Shown here in pieces: positions 41,105 through 49,930 of a DNA stretch of 64,000 nt. Under the pieces are notes generated by a model, which had not been told where the DNA came from, did not search any database, and saw only the letters and a list, made by a program, of their open reading frames with translations. The translations under genes and the position numbers were made by a program. Each line of letters opens with the position of its first letter. The first letter of the stretch is position 1. The stretch spans positions 1-64,000 of the forward strand of contig CACYWP010000001.1 of assembly GCA_902778135.1 (NCBI GenBank), written 5' to 3'. The DNA is from an uncultured Coriobacteriaceae bacterium (GTDB taxonomy: Bacteria > Actinomycetota > Coriobacteriia > Coriobacteriales > Atopobiaceae).

Positions 41105-43678
41105 ATGCGAAAAAGGCTCGTGATGCGAACAGCGAACAAGCGAAATCTAATCATTCTGGTGAACGTTGCCGTCATGCTCGGAATCATGGGCTTCGTTCTG
41201 CTGTACGCACGGCGGTCAGCCGAAGAGTCCTTCGCTGCCGAGGTGAACCAATTCGAGACGGCGACCGTCACCATGGAGCAGGTGACGGCCAACTACCTCG
41301 AAAGCGAGCAGGACATCTGCAACGTATGGACGTGCTACATCAACAACAAGGCCATGACCATCGACGAGGCGGTAGCGTTCATCAGGGCTTCCCATGTGTC
41401 GCAGGACACCGCCGTGCACATCGTCTTCACGGATGACGGCTCGCTCGAGGGACTCTCGACGCGTCCCAGGACGGGCACGGAAGACGACTACGCCGTGTCG
41501 TACAAGGCGATTGGCCTTCCCATACGACTCGATAAGCTGTCCGACCAGGATGGTGCCGTCAACGTCTCGCGGTCGTACACCAACCCCATGAGCGGCATCC
41601 AGTCGCTGGCGTTTTGCAGCAGGGTCTCGCTCGTGGACTCCCAAGACGGCGCGAGGCGGCGCGAGGCGGTCCTCCTGCGCGTCATCCCCACGGAGAGGCT
41701 TCAGGAAAAATGGGTGTTTCCCATCGACCGGTACAAGGACGCGGAAGTCTCGCTCATTGACGTCGACGGCAACTATATCATCAAGGGCCACGAATACAAG
41801 AACAACAACTTCATCGAGTTCTATAAGTCATACAACCAGGTCTATTCGACCGAGGTGGACGAGCTGAAGACGCGTCTGGCCACGCGGGAGGGGTCCTTCT
41901 TCATGACCAACTCGCGTGGCGAGGAGTGCCTGATAGCATTTACGCCAATCAGTGCGAACCAGGGCTGGACCATCCTGAACTACATCCCGGCCAGCAGCCT
42001 GCATCGAAGCACCGTCGACTGGTTCCTGGTCATCGGGGTCGCCTGCGCCTTGCTGTTCCTGCTCATCTGCGACATGACCTTCATGAATTGGTTCAACAAG
42101 CGCCTGAACGAGGCCGCGAAGGAGGCCGAGGCGGCAAATCGCGCTAAGAGCGACTTCCTCTCGACCATGTCCCACGACATCCGCACGCCCATGAACGCGA
42201 TCCTGGGTCTGACGACCATCGCGCAGCGCAACGTCGACGACCCGGCCACCGTCAAGGACAGCCTGCGCAAGATCGGGCTCGCGAGCAACCACCTGCTCAC
42301 GCTCATCAACGACATCCTGGACATCTCCAAGGTGGAAAGTGGCAAGCTCACCCTCACTCCGGTCGCCTTCTCGATTGCGGAGATGAGCGAGAATCTCGTC
42401 AACATCTCGCAGCCCATGGTCAAGGAGAAGGGCCTGGACTTCCACTTCCACGTCAATGCGGTGGAGCACGAGTACCTATACGCCGACCAGCTGCGCATCA
42501 ACCAGGTGTTCATCAACATCCTGTCAAATGCCCTCAAGTACACCGAGGCGAGCGGAAGCGTCGTCGTCGACCTGCAGGAGCTGACGTCCGACGCGCCCGA
42601 CACGGTGCGCCTGCTCTACCGCGTGGCCGATACGGGCATGGGCATGAGCGAGGAGTTCATGGAGCACATGTACGAGTCGTTCTCTCGCCAGACCGACAGC
42701 CGCGTGAACAAGGTCCAGGGCACGGGACTGGGCCTGGCCATCACCAAGCAGATGGTCGACCTCATGGGTGGCACGATCGAATGCCAGAGCAAGCCGGGTG
42801 AGGGGACGACGTTCACCATCACCCTGGACGTGCCCATCGCAGAGCACGAGGAAGAGGAGATGACGCTGGAATCGGTCGACGCGCTGGTCGTCGACGACGA
42901 CGAGGTCCTCCTCCAGACCGCCCAATACACGTTTGAATCGCTCGATGCGCGCGTCGACCTGGCCTCCTCTGGCACTCAGGCGCTCGAGATGGTGGGGGCG
43001 CGGCACAATCGGCACGATGACTACAGCGTCATCATCGTCGATTGGAAGATGCCCGACATGGACGGCATCGAGGTCGTGCGTCGCGTGCGCGCCTTGGTCG
43101 GGGACCAGGTGCCGATCATCCTCATCTCGGCGTACGATTGGTCCGACATCGAGGAGAGCGCGAAGGAGGCCGGCGCCGACGGGTTCGTATCCAAGCCGCT
43201 GTTCAAGTCCACGCTGTACCGAGCGATCAACGAGCTGCTGCACCTGGCCGAGCAGCCAGCCGCGCGCGAGGACGACTATTCCGACATCGCGGGCATGCAC
43301 GTGCTCGTCGCCGAGGACAACGACATCAACTGGGAGATTCTCTCCATGCTGCTCGACATGCACGGGATCAGGTCCACGCATGCCGAGAACGGTCAGATCG
43401 CGGTCGACATGCTCGCCTCGTCGCAGCCGGGAGCCTACGACCTCGTGTTCATGGACGTGCAGATGCCCGTCATGAACGGCATCGAGGCCACGAAGGCCAT
43501 CCGTGCGTTGCCCGACAAGCGGATATCGACGATTCCGATCATTGCGACGACGGCAGACGCGTTCTCCGAGGACGTCGCCGTCTGTCTGGATGCCGGTATG
43601 AACGGCCATATTGCAAAGCCGATCGACATAAAGCTCGTATTGAAAGAGATCAGAAAGGTGAAGGAGGGCAAGCTATGA
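41105..43678 (+). CDS. Hybrid sensor histidine kinase with two receiver domains
   Basis: 857 residues. TM1 14-34, a large extracellular sensor region to ~305, TM2 near FLVIGVACALLFLLICDM, HisKA with H357 (MSHDIRTPMN), HATPase (INILSNALKYT, DTGMGMSEEF, GTGLGLAITKQMV), then two REC domains, D646 (VDWKMPDMDG) and D784 (MDVQMPVMNG). No HPt or DNA-binding output, and no separate response regulator nearby. Its stop overlaps the start of a solute-binding lipoprotein gene by 4 bases. A 120-base gap precedes it. Confidence 0.88.
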   Translation: MRKRLVMRTANKRNLIILVNVAVMLGIMGFVLLYARRSAEESFAAEVNQFETATVTMEQVTANYLESEQDICNVWTCYINNKAMTIDEAVAFIRASHVSQDTAVHIVFTDDGSLEGLSTRPRTGTEDDYAVSYKAIGLPIRLDKLSDQDGAVNVSRSYTNPMSGIQSLAFCSRVSLVDSQDGARRREAVLLRVIPTERLQEKWVFPIDRYKDAEVSLIDVDGNYIIKGHEYKNNNFIEFYKSYNQVYSTEVDELKTRLATREGSFFMTNSRGEECLIAFTPISANQGWTILNYIPASSLHRSTVDWFLVIGVACALLFLLICDMTFMNWFNKRLNEAAKEAEAANRAKSDFLSTMSHDIRTPMNAILGLTTIAQRNVDDPATVKDSLRKIGLASNHLLTLINDILDISKVESGKLTLTPVAFSIAEMSENLVNISQPMVKEKGLDFHFHVNAVEHEYLYADQLRINQVFINILSNALKYTEASGSVVVDLQELTSDAPDTVRLLYRVADTGMGMSEEFMEHMYESFSRQTDSRVNKVQGTGLGLAITKQMVDLMGGTIECQSKPGEGTTFTITLDVPIAEHEEEEMTLESVDALVVDDDEVLLQTAQYTFESLDARVDLASSGTQALEMVGARHNRHDDYSVIIVDWKMPDMDGIEVVRRVRALVGDQVPIILISAYDWSDIEESAKEAGADGFVSKPLFKSTLYRAINELLHLAEQPAAREDDYSDIAGMHVLVAEDNDINWEILSMLLDMHGIRSTHAENGQIAVDMLASSQPGAYDLVFMDVQMPVMNGIEATKAIRALPDKRISTIPIIATTADAFSEDVAVCLDAGMNGHIAKPIDIKLVLKEIRKVKEGKL

Positions 43679-44994
43679 GAAAGTCCGTAGTGCGATGCCT
43701 GCTCGTCGTGTCAGCTGTGCTCGTCTCGGTCGCGTTGGCGGCTTGCGGCGCGTCGACAGGGTCTTCCGGTGCGTCGTCGGGCCAGGAGGCCCAGGAGGAG
43801 GGCTTTACCCCCTCGCTCGACACCGCCACGAAATGCTCCATCTCTGTGGCTGGCAACTATGACAACTTCGAGGCGCTCGAAGCCGAATTCGACAAGTTCA
43901 ACGAGTATTACCCCGACGTCGAGCTGAGCTACACCAAGCTCGACGACTACAACAACGTCATCTCTACGACTTTGAGCTCGAGTGACGCGCCAGACATCTT
44001 CTTTGCGCAAGACTACATGCTGGAATCCGACAGCTACGATGCGCTGTTCGAGCACGCTGAGGACCTTTCCGACCCAGCGCTCGGTATCGACCTCTCGTGC
44101 GTGCGTTCGAGCTTGCTGTGCAAGGATGAGGCGGGCGCCTGTCCCATGGTTCCCATCTTCTCCAGCACGTCCGGCATTCTCGTGAACGAGGACCTCTTCA
44201 AAAAGGAGGGCATTAGCGTGCCGACGACTTACGAGGAGCTGCTGGCCGCGTGCGATGCGTTCAACAAGGCCGGTTACCCCACCGCCATCCTGAACTACAA
44301 CGACGCAAAAACATTCGGCAACCTCATCAGCGACCTTATGTACGGCGACGCCGCCAAGGACCCCGAGATGGTCGAGAAGCTCAACACGCTCGACCCCTCG
44401 GCTGGCGAGTACATGAGGCCTGTCCTCGAGAAGGTAAACGACATGGTGGAGCATGGGTGCTTCAACCTCGACGAATGCAACAAGCTCGAAGATGGCTACA
44501 ACGCGCTGATCCTGAGGTTCTTCGAGGGTGACATCCCCATGGCAGTGTGCTCGGCCGATACCGCGTCAGGTACTGCCAAGCGTGAGAGCCAGTCCGAGGC
44601 GTTTACCGCCAACCCGTTCTCCTATGCCTTTTATCCGTTCACGTTAACTGACGAAGGCGTTTGCCTCGTCGACAGGCCTTCGGTGCAGTTTGCGGTCAAC
44701 AAGGAGAGCGAAAACCTCGACATGGCAAACGAGTTCATGCGCTTCCTGGTGAGCCAGCAGGAGCTCAGCAGCATCGCAAGTGCGAAGCGCCTGCTCCCGG
44801 TGACAAGCGACCTTGCCTTCGATGGTGCGTACGCGCCGTTCAGCACGGTAGACCCAGCCAGGATCATCTCGGCCCACGAGGTGGGGCTGGCGGATGAGGT
44901 TACCGTCCAATACCGTGTGGCGGTTTATCAGGTTGCAAACGGCGAGGCGTCGATCGACGAGGCGATTGCCGGGTTCGGAACGTACGAGCTGTAG
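43675..44994 (+). CDS. Extracellular solute-binding lipoprotein, coupled to the hybrid kinase
   Basis: 439 residues from the ATG at 43675. Signal peptide VVRCLLVVSAVLVSVALAACGAS with lipobox LAAC. The mature part has the family-1 solute-binding fold pattern: NYDNFEALEAEFDKFNEYYPDVEL, SSDAPDIFFAQDYML, STSGILVNEDLFKKEG, TYEELLAACDAFNKAG. No transporter genes adjoin it. It is coupled to the kinase gene by an ATGA overlap, so it may act as a receptor partner. Last gene of the operon; the terminator is at 45040-45070. Confidence 0.87.
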   Translation: MRKSVVRCLLVVSAVLVSVALAACGASTGSSGASSGQEAQEEGFTPSLDTATKCSISVAGNYDNFEALEAEFDKFNEYYPDVELSYTKLDDYNNVISTTLSSSDAPDIFFAQDYMLESDSYDALFEHAEDLSDPALGIDLSCVRSSLLCKDEAGACPMVPIFSSTSGILVNEDLFKKEGISVPTTYEELLAACDAFNKAGYPTAILNYNDAKTFGNLISDLMYGDAAKDPEMVEKLNTLDPSAGEYMRPVLEKVNDMVEHGCFNLDECNKLEDGYNALILRFFEGDIPMAVCSADTASGTAKRESQSEAFTANPFSYAFYPFTLTDEGVCLVDRPSVQFAVNKESENLDMANEFMRFLVSQQELSSIASAKRLLPVTSDLAFDGAYAPFSTVDPARIISAHEVGLADEVTVQYRVAVYQVANGEASIDEAIAGFGTYEL

Positions 44995-45039
44995 GGACCT
45001 ACGCGAAGGTCACCATGCCTCCGCGCGATGTGTTGCCTA

Positions 45040-45070
45040 GCAGGCCAGGGCCTTGTCTCTGGCCTGCTTT
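45040..45070 (+). terminator. Terminator of the exporter/sensor operon
   Basis: 9-bp stem GCAGGCCAG (45040-45048) with CTGGCCTGC (45059-45067) and TTT. The following bases, TTTCGTATGGAGCGAA, repeat the sequence after the tRNA-Glu remnant terminator at 13545-13560. Confidence 0.75.
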
Positions 45071-45147
45071 CGTATGGAGCGAACCTCGGGCTACGGCGAC
45101 CTCGTCGATGCGGTGCGCCGCGCACCCATAGACGACGGCCTGCGCGG

Positions 45148-45912
45148 CTAGGCGCCTGCCTTCCTTGCCACCACGATTGGCTGATAGAAGCCGGTCTCGT
45201 CAGGCATGAGCCAGGAGACGGCCTCGCTGCCGTGGGCCATCAGCAGGTCGCTGAGCTCCTGCCTGCGCGTGGCGCGGTACTCGCATTCGAACTTGCCTAT
45301 CCGCAACGTGTCGGCATCGTCGATGATGTATTGGACAAGTCGGTAGTTGTCACCCTCCCATGCCCAAGTCTGGAAGGAGACGCGCCTGCCCTTGCCCGTC
45401 TCGTGGATGTAGGGCGGAGAGTAGGGTGGCTTGTTCTCGAGGAGCATGTCATAGTCCCGTATGCTCGCGATGAGGATGCCGCCCGGCTTGACCTGGCCCA
45501 TGATGCTCCTGACGGCACGCTCGAGATCGGAGCTCGTGAGCATGTGCGGCAAGGCGTTGTCCATCGCAATGACGACATCGAACTGCTCGGCGAAGGTGTC
45601 GGACAGTGCGCGGAAGTCGGCGTGCTCGAACCGGATTGCCACGCCGTGCCCTCCGGCCCTCTCCCTTGCCTCCGCCAGCTCGCCGTCACTGATGTCCGAG
45701 GCCGTGAGGGCATAGCCAATGGCTGCCAGGCCTATCGCCTGTGTCCCTATCCCACAGGCGCAGTCGAGGACCTGCGCATCTCTCCCAAGGCCGTTGTCGG
45801 AGATGATCCTGTCGAGGATGCAAGCCTGCTCGTTCGTCGTGGCCTCCCAGTCGAGGAACAGCTTGTCGTATTGGCTTGCCATCTTGTCGTAGAAGCTCTG
45901 CGTGATGTCCAC
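45148..45912 (-). CDS. Class I SAM-dependent methyltransferase
   Basis: 254 residues from a GTG at 45912 with GAGGGAGATGG upstream. Motif I is VLDCACGIGTQAIGL, then TASDISDGEL (acidic end of strand 2), ADFRALSDTF, FDVVIAMDNALPHM and PGGILIASIRDYD. N-terminus FYDKMASQYDKLFLDW fits the small-molecule methyltransferase type (glycine/sarcosine-like). Substrate not assignable. Confidence 0.85.
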   Translation of the reverse strand: MDITQSFYDKMASQYDKLFLDWEATTNEQACILDRIISDNGLGRDAQVLDCACGIGTQAIGLAAIGYALTASDISDGELAEARERAGGHGVAIRFEHADFRALSDTFAEQFDVVIAMDNALPHMLTSSDLERAVRSIMGQVKPGGILIASIRDYDMLLENKPPYSPPYIHETGKGRRVSFQTWAWEGDNYRLVQYIIDDADTLRIGKFECEYRATRRQELSDLLMAHGSEAVSWLMPDETGFYQPIVVARKAGA

Positions 45913-46148
45913 GCGCCCATCTCCCTCGGTAACCGAACCATCCTTCTCCGCCTGTTCAGTCTAGGCCACTGGCGGGTACGTGACCCGGCGGATGTCCCTC
46001 TTGCCGCAGGCAGAGCTGCCATGCGGTGGGGCCACTCCATCGCGTGCCATGCCGCATCAAGACCTTGACGAAGGAGGCACGGTGCCGGCGCCCGGAAAAG
46101 ACTACGATAGGGGGCAGGGTGGATGGGCCTACATGCAAGGGGGTTGCC

Positions 46149-46817
46149 ATGTTCAAGTTTTGGGGGGACGGATCGCAGCGCTCCAAGGACCTCGTCGATG
46201 CCATCGTGGTCCGGAGCACCGATAACTTCAACTGGACCTTCATCTTCATCTTGGCCGTGGTCTTCTACGTGTACTGGAGCGAGATCCACAGGCGCGAGTT
46301 CAAGGTGATCTTCGCCGGGCTGGCCCTCTACGGCGTGCATTGGTTCTACGAGATCTGCAATGCCATCATCGGGCACGTAACGGGGTATCCGCTGTGGTCC
46401 GTGAGCAACGCGTCCACCACCTTCATCCTGCTGGTTGGCGTGTGCTGGGAGCTGTCCATGATGTTCTCGCTGGCAGGCATCATCTCGTACAAGATGCTTC
46501 CCGCCGACCCCAAGGCCCGCTACTTCGCCAAGGACGGTCGCGGCGGCGTCAGTGCCAAGCTTGCCGGCGCAATCAGCATGGCGCTGCTCTTTGCCCTGGT
46601 CGAGAGCTTCCTCGCCGCAACGAGCAACGGATCGTTCCTCTGGGTCTATCGGTGGTGGGGCGTGCTGCCCGTGTTCGTCACCACGTACATCCCCTTCTTC
46701 CTGGCAAGCAACTACGTGCCCGACTGGGAGCCCGCTAGGCGCACGCGCTTCCTCGTGGGCATCTGGGGTATCGACGCCCTGCTGCTCGCGACGCTCATTC
46801 CCCTCGGCATCATCTGA
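46149..46817 (+). CDS. Polytopic membrane protein of unknown function
   Basis: 222 residues, AAGGGGG before the ATG at 46149. About six hydrophobic spans: FIFILAVVFYVYW, VIFAGLALYGVHWFYE, TTFILLVGVCWELSMMFSLAGII, LAGAISMALLFALVESFL, VLPVFVTTYIPFFLA, and a C-terminal GIDALLLATLIPLGII. Starts with a ~30-residue cytoplasmic segment. No family recognised, no obvious substrate motifs. Confidence 0.7.
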   Translation: MFKFWGDGSQRSKDLVDAIVVRSTDNFNWTFIFILAVVFYVYWSEIHRREFKVIFAGLALYGVHWFYEICNAIIGHVTGYPLWSVSNASTTFILLVGVCWELSMMFSLAGIISYKMLPADPKARYFAKDGRGGVSAKLAGAISMALLFALVESFLAATSNGSFLWVYRWWGVLPVFVTTYIPFFLASNYVPDWEPARRTRFLVGIWGIDALLLATLIPLGII

Positions 46818-46890
46818 GCGCCTGAGCGGCCTCTCGCAGCGGGCGATGAGACCCACAGGCGCTGTGGCGCAGGGATCCTTCCGCGCAGCG

Positions 46891-47589
46891 CTACCAGACC
46901 CTGATTGCCTGCCTGCCCGTCAGCTCCAGGCAGCGCCTTGCCAGGTTCACCCAGCTCGCGCAGTGGTCGAGCACGACCGAGTCGGAGGAGATGACGTGCT
47001 CCTTGCCAAAGAGGGAGCGGTCCACTCCTCCTTGGACGCGCGTGTCGAGTGCGAACGGGTAGGCCCTTCCTAGGTCGTCGAGCAGCCCCTTCAGGCGTCC
47101 CGAGTTGGAGACCGGCTGGTCCAGCAGGACGGTTGCCGCCTGGATTCCCGCATCCCGTAGCAGGTCAAAGAGCAGCCGCACGGCATCGGTCGATGCCGGG
47201 ATGAGGCGATAGGTCCCGCGAAGCGAGGCAAGGTCTCGGACCGCGCCGTCCATGCAGGACAGCAGCGTCGACTCGGCCAGCATGACCTCGATCGTGATGA
47301 TCGTGTTGAACCCGTCGATCCATACCTCCGAGCCGCCAATCCGCTCGATGGGAATCTCCTTGGCGCGACGACCTGCCAGCTGTTCGCTTGTCGCGACGGA
47401 CCTCATGATGGCGACGCGCTGCCGCTCCGACAGCTGGAAGTGGTCTCCAACGAAGGTGGATGCCTGCTTGAGGTCATAGCCGTTGTCGATCAGGTAGGTG
47501 ATGTGCTGGGAGGCCATCCTCAGGGTCCCGAGTGCCGTGGGGGAGAAGTACCGCTCGTCCTTGGGAACAAAACCACGCTTTGCCTGCAT
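46891..47589 (-). CDS. DUF434-containing protein
   Basis: 232 residues from the ATG at 47589 (GGAAGGGAAA upstream). The first 70 residues, KRGFVPKDERYF, LGTLRMASQHITYLIDNGYD, QRVAIMRSV and AGRRAKEIP, fit DUF434; the following ~150, beginning GSEVWIDGFNTIITIEVML, with DQPVSNSGRLKGLL and a terminal RRCLE, fit the partner domain seen in these proteins (a PIN/NYN-like or nucleotide-binding module). Function not known. Confidence 0.72.
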   Translation of the reverse strand: MQAKRGFVPKDERYFSPTALGTLRMASQHITYLIDNGYDLKQASTFVGDHFQLSERQRVAIMRSVATSEQLAGRRAKEIPIERIGGSEVWIDGFNTIITIEVMLAESTLLSCMDGAVRDLASLRGTYRLIPASTDAVRLLFDLLRDAGIQAATVLLDQPVSNSGRLKGLLDDLGRAYPFALDTRVQGGVDRSLFGKEHVISSDSVVLDHCASWVNLARRCLELTGRQAIRVW

Positions 47590-47880
47590 GCGTACGTTTC
47601 CCTTCCATGTTCGAATCCCTATGCCGGCCCTGCTGGGGAGGGCTGCCTGTGCCCAGCATACGTCTATATGCCTGCGGGATGCCGGGAGGTCGCAGCGGAT
47701 TCCACCCACCTTCTCGGTGAGACGGGGAGTCGGGTCGCCAATGAACCAGTCGAATGGAGCGACGGGCGCAGGGTGACCATGGTGAGGAGACAAGGGTGGA
47801 AGCCATTGGGCATCGCAAGCGTGAGCGTCGGGCAACGGTTTTATGCAGCCGACGGGGCGCTATGCCGCCCCTCCGGCGGA

Positions 47881-47945
47881 CACGCTCCTTGGTAACCTGC
47901 AAAAAATCGACAAACGCCGTTTTTTGCAGGTTACCAAGGAGCGTG
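47881..47945. repeat. 65-base palindrome with 26-bp perfect stem
   Basis: Arms 47881-47906 and 47920-47945 are exact complements, with a 13-base loop; A6 and T6 border the loop. It lies in a 488-base gap between the divergent DUF434 and MBL genes, where no terminator is expected from gene layout. The rest of the gap holds no gene. Could be a repetitive palindromic element. Confidence 0.8.
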
Positions 47946-48077
47946 CCCCATGAGGGTGGCGCACATCTCGCGAGGGTCGGCGGACGGCATCCTGCTATGC
48001 TCACTCTGAGTGCGGCACGCATCTCTTAGGCGAGAGCTTAGGTGATGCCCCGCGGCGAAACTGGGAGGGGAGCGGAC

Positions 48078-48830
48078 ATGGATGCGACGCTGTGGGTTCT
48101 GGGCAGTGCCGGTTGGATGCCCAAGGCGGGGCAGGAGACGAGCTGCTTCCTGTTGGAAGCGCAAGGGCAGCTGGTCATGCTCGATGCCGGGACAGGCGTT
48201 GCGAATCTCGGTCTCGTCGCTGATGTGCTTCGGCGCCACGACCGCATCAGCATACTCCTGTCCCACTACCACCTCGACCATTTGGTGGGCCTGATGTACC
48301 TCAAGAGGTTCGCGGCGGACAAGCGCGTTGACGTGTACGGTCCCGGACAGCCCGTGTATCCCAAGACGACCGAGGAGTATGTGGGAGACATGCTTCAGGA
48401 TGCCCTGTACTCCTCGGGTCCCTCTGGGTTTGCCCGCGAGGTGCATTACCACGACTACGGCGGGCGAGATTTCAGCGTGGGTGAGCTGCCGGTGGCAGTT
48501 CGTGCGCAGGTCCACTCGTCCCCCTCCTTCGAGCTGCGCGTGGGAGACCTCGTGACCTATGCCACCGACACGAGCTTCGATGCCGCATCCTGGGAGGATT
48601 GCCCTTCCTCGCGGCTGCTGCTGCACGAGTGCTGGCAGCTTGGCGCGGGCGACCCACGGCATACGAGCATCGAGGCGCTCGCGGCGGGGTTGCCCCGGTC
48701 GCGCTTTGGGAGGGTGCTGCTCATCCACCACAACCCGTCGTGGGACGCAGGCGAGCGCTCGGAGGCCGGGCGGACTGCGGCACGTCACGGGATGGAGCTC
48801 GCGCGTGACGGCATGGAGATCTCGCTCTAG
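48078..48830 (+). CDS. MBL-fold metallohydrolase
   Basis: 250 residues from the ATG at 48078, with GGGAGGGGAG before it. Metal-binding motif SHYHLDHLVGL, later DTSFD as the bridging aspartate and LLIHHNPSWD as the final histidine; N-terminal VLGSAGWMPKAGQETSCFLL fits a RNase Z/PhnP-like branch. Substrate unknown; nucleic acid or cyclic phosphodiesters are known for relatives. Confidence 0.82.
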   Translation: MDATLWVLGSAGWMPKAGQETSCFLLEAQGQLVMLDAGTGVANLGLVADVLRRHDRISILLSHYHLDHLVGLMYLKRFAADKRVDVYGPGQPVYPKTTEEYVGDMLQDALYSSGPSGFAREVHYHDYGGRDFSVGELPVAVRAQVHSSPSFELRVGDLVTYATDTSFDAASWEDCPSSRLLLHECWQLGAGDPRHTSIEALAAGLPRSRFGRVLLIHHNPSWDAGERSEAGRTAARHGMELARDGMEISL

Positions 48831-48911
48831 GATGCCTGTCGGTTGCCCTGCCATCCATCTATGGAGGTCGAAGCGGCGCTCAGACGGCACTTGCAACCTG
48901 GGCTCGGTGGC

Positions 48912-49562
48912 TCACTTCTCGGGAAACAGCAGCTCTGCGAGGTGATAGGCCTCGGCACCGCCCTCGCGCGCGCCGCGGACGCAGGTGTTGCAGTACCCGA
49001 CGGCCACACGCCCGTGGTACTGCCGGACATGTGCGCCATAGACGCCGGGCCACGCCTCGCGCGGGAGGGGTGTCACGTGCGAGGGGAGGTAGCCAGCAAA
49101 ATAAGACGGGGCCTCGCGCACGTTCTGCGGGTAGGGGTCATGCAGCAGGAAGGACCCGTCGAAGTCCGCCATGTCGCGATTGGCCTCGAGTTCCGTGACG
49201 TCGGCACCGGCGCGCCGCAGACACTCCCGCACCGCCTCGTGTAGGCCGTGCATCCCGCGCGCACGGAAGCAGTCCTGTACCACGAAGGTGCTTCCGGCGA
49301 GGTCCGGCCAGGCGAAATCCGTGCGTGTGAGCAGGAGCTCGAACAGGCTTGCATGCGCGCAGTCGGGCCGCATCTCCATGAGTCCGCGCATGCAGCTCAT
49401 ACAGACGGTGACGATGGTGTCGCCTTTGTCGGGCAGGGAGTTGGTCGTGTGGCAGCATCCGGCGATGCGGACGTCATTCTGGGTCTTGAGGTAGGTGCGC
49501 ACCCGCTTGGCCGCATTGGGGAAGGCCTTGGTGAAGTTGCAGCTGGGGTAGTAGACGTACAT
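48912..49562 (-). CDS. Cysteine-rich CCG-type protein (heterodisulfide reductase-like)
   Basis: 216 residues from the ATG at 49562 with GAGGAGG; a longer frame upstream lacks a site. C8 (YYPSCNF), C36-C37 (AGCCHTT) and C54-x2-C57 (VCMSCM) make one half CCG motif, but with shorter spacing than the canonical type; a second set, DCFRARG and GYCNTC, lies further on. Such motifs bind an Fe-S cluster in electron-transfer enzymes. The rest is unclear, so the exact role is unknown. Confidence 0.65.
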   Translation of the reverse strand: MYVYYPSCNFTKAFPNAAKRVRTYLKTQNDVRIAGCCHTTNSLPDKGDTIVTVCMSCMRGLMEMRPDCAHASLFELLLTRTDFAWPDLAGSTFVVQDCFRARGMHGLHEAVRECLRRAGADVTELEANRDMADFDGSFLLHDPYPQNVREAPSYFAGYLPSHVTPLPREAWPGVYGAHVRQYHGRVAVGYCNTCVRGAREGGAEAYHLAELLFPEK

Positions 49563-49930
49563 GCCCCTCCTCGTCGGCATCTTGGGCTGCCAATGCTCCG
49601 ATCGGGTGAGGCGGCCGTCGCTTCGCCGCATGGCTGTGGGTCGCCTTCCCCGCTCTGCCGTTCGTGCACCGCCACGTGGCTTTCGATTCTACATCAGGAT
49701 GACGGGTGCCCCGCGCACCGCGATGCCGTCACGCAGGAGATCCTGCCAGTGGGTCAGCTCGGGCTGGTCGCTCGACGCTCGGGCAAGGCACTCCTTTTGC
49801 CCGGAGCGGCGCTGCCGGCCATGCCCACTCGACTATACTGGTCGAACCGAGGGAAGCCGTTGCGACACGGGGCGGCGGGCACCCTAGTGCAGGAGGGCAT
49901 TGCAGCGCATCGAGGTGAGGAGGGTTGCCC
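49563..49930. other. Intergenic region, no gene
   Basis: 368 bases; a -10-like TATACT at 49834-49839, without a good -35, is the only regulatory signal seen, placed to drive the next gene. Confidence 0.4.
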
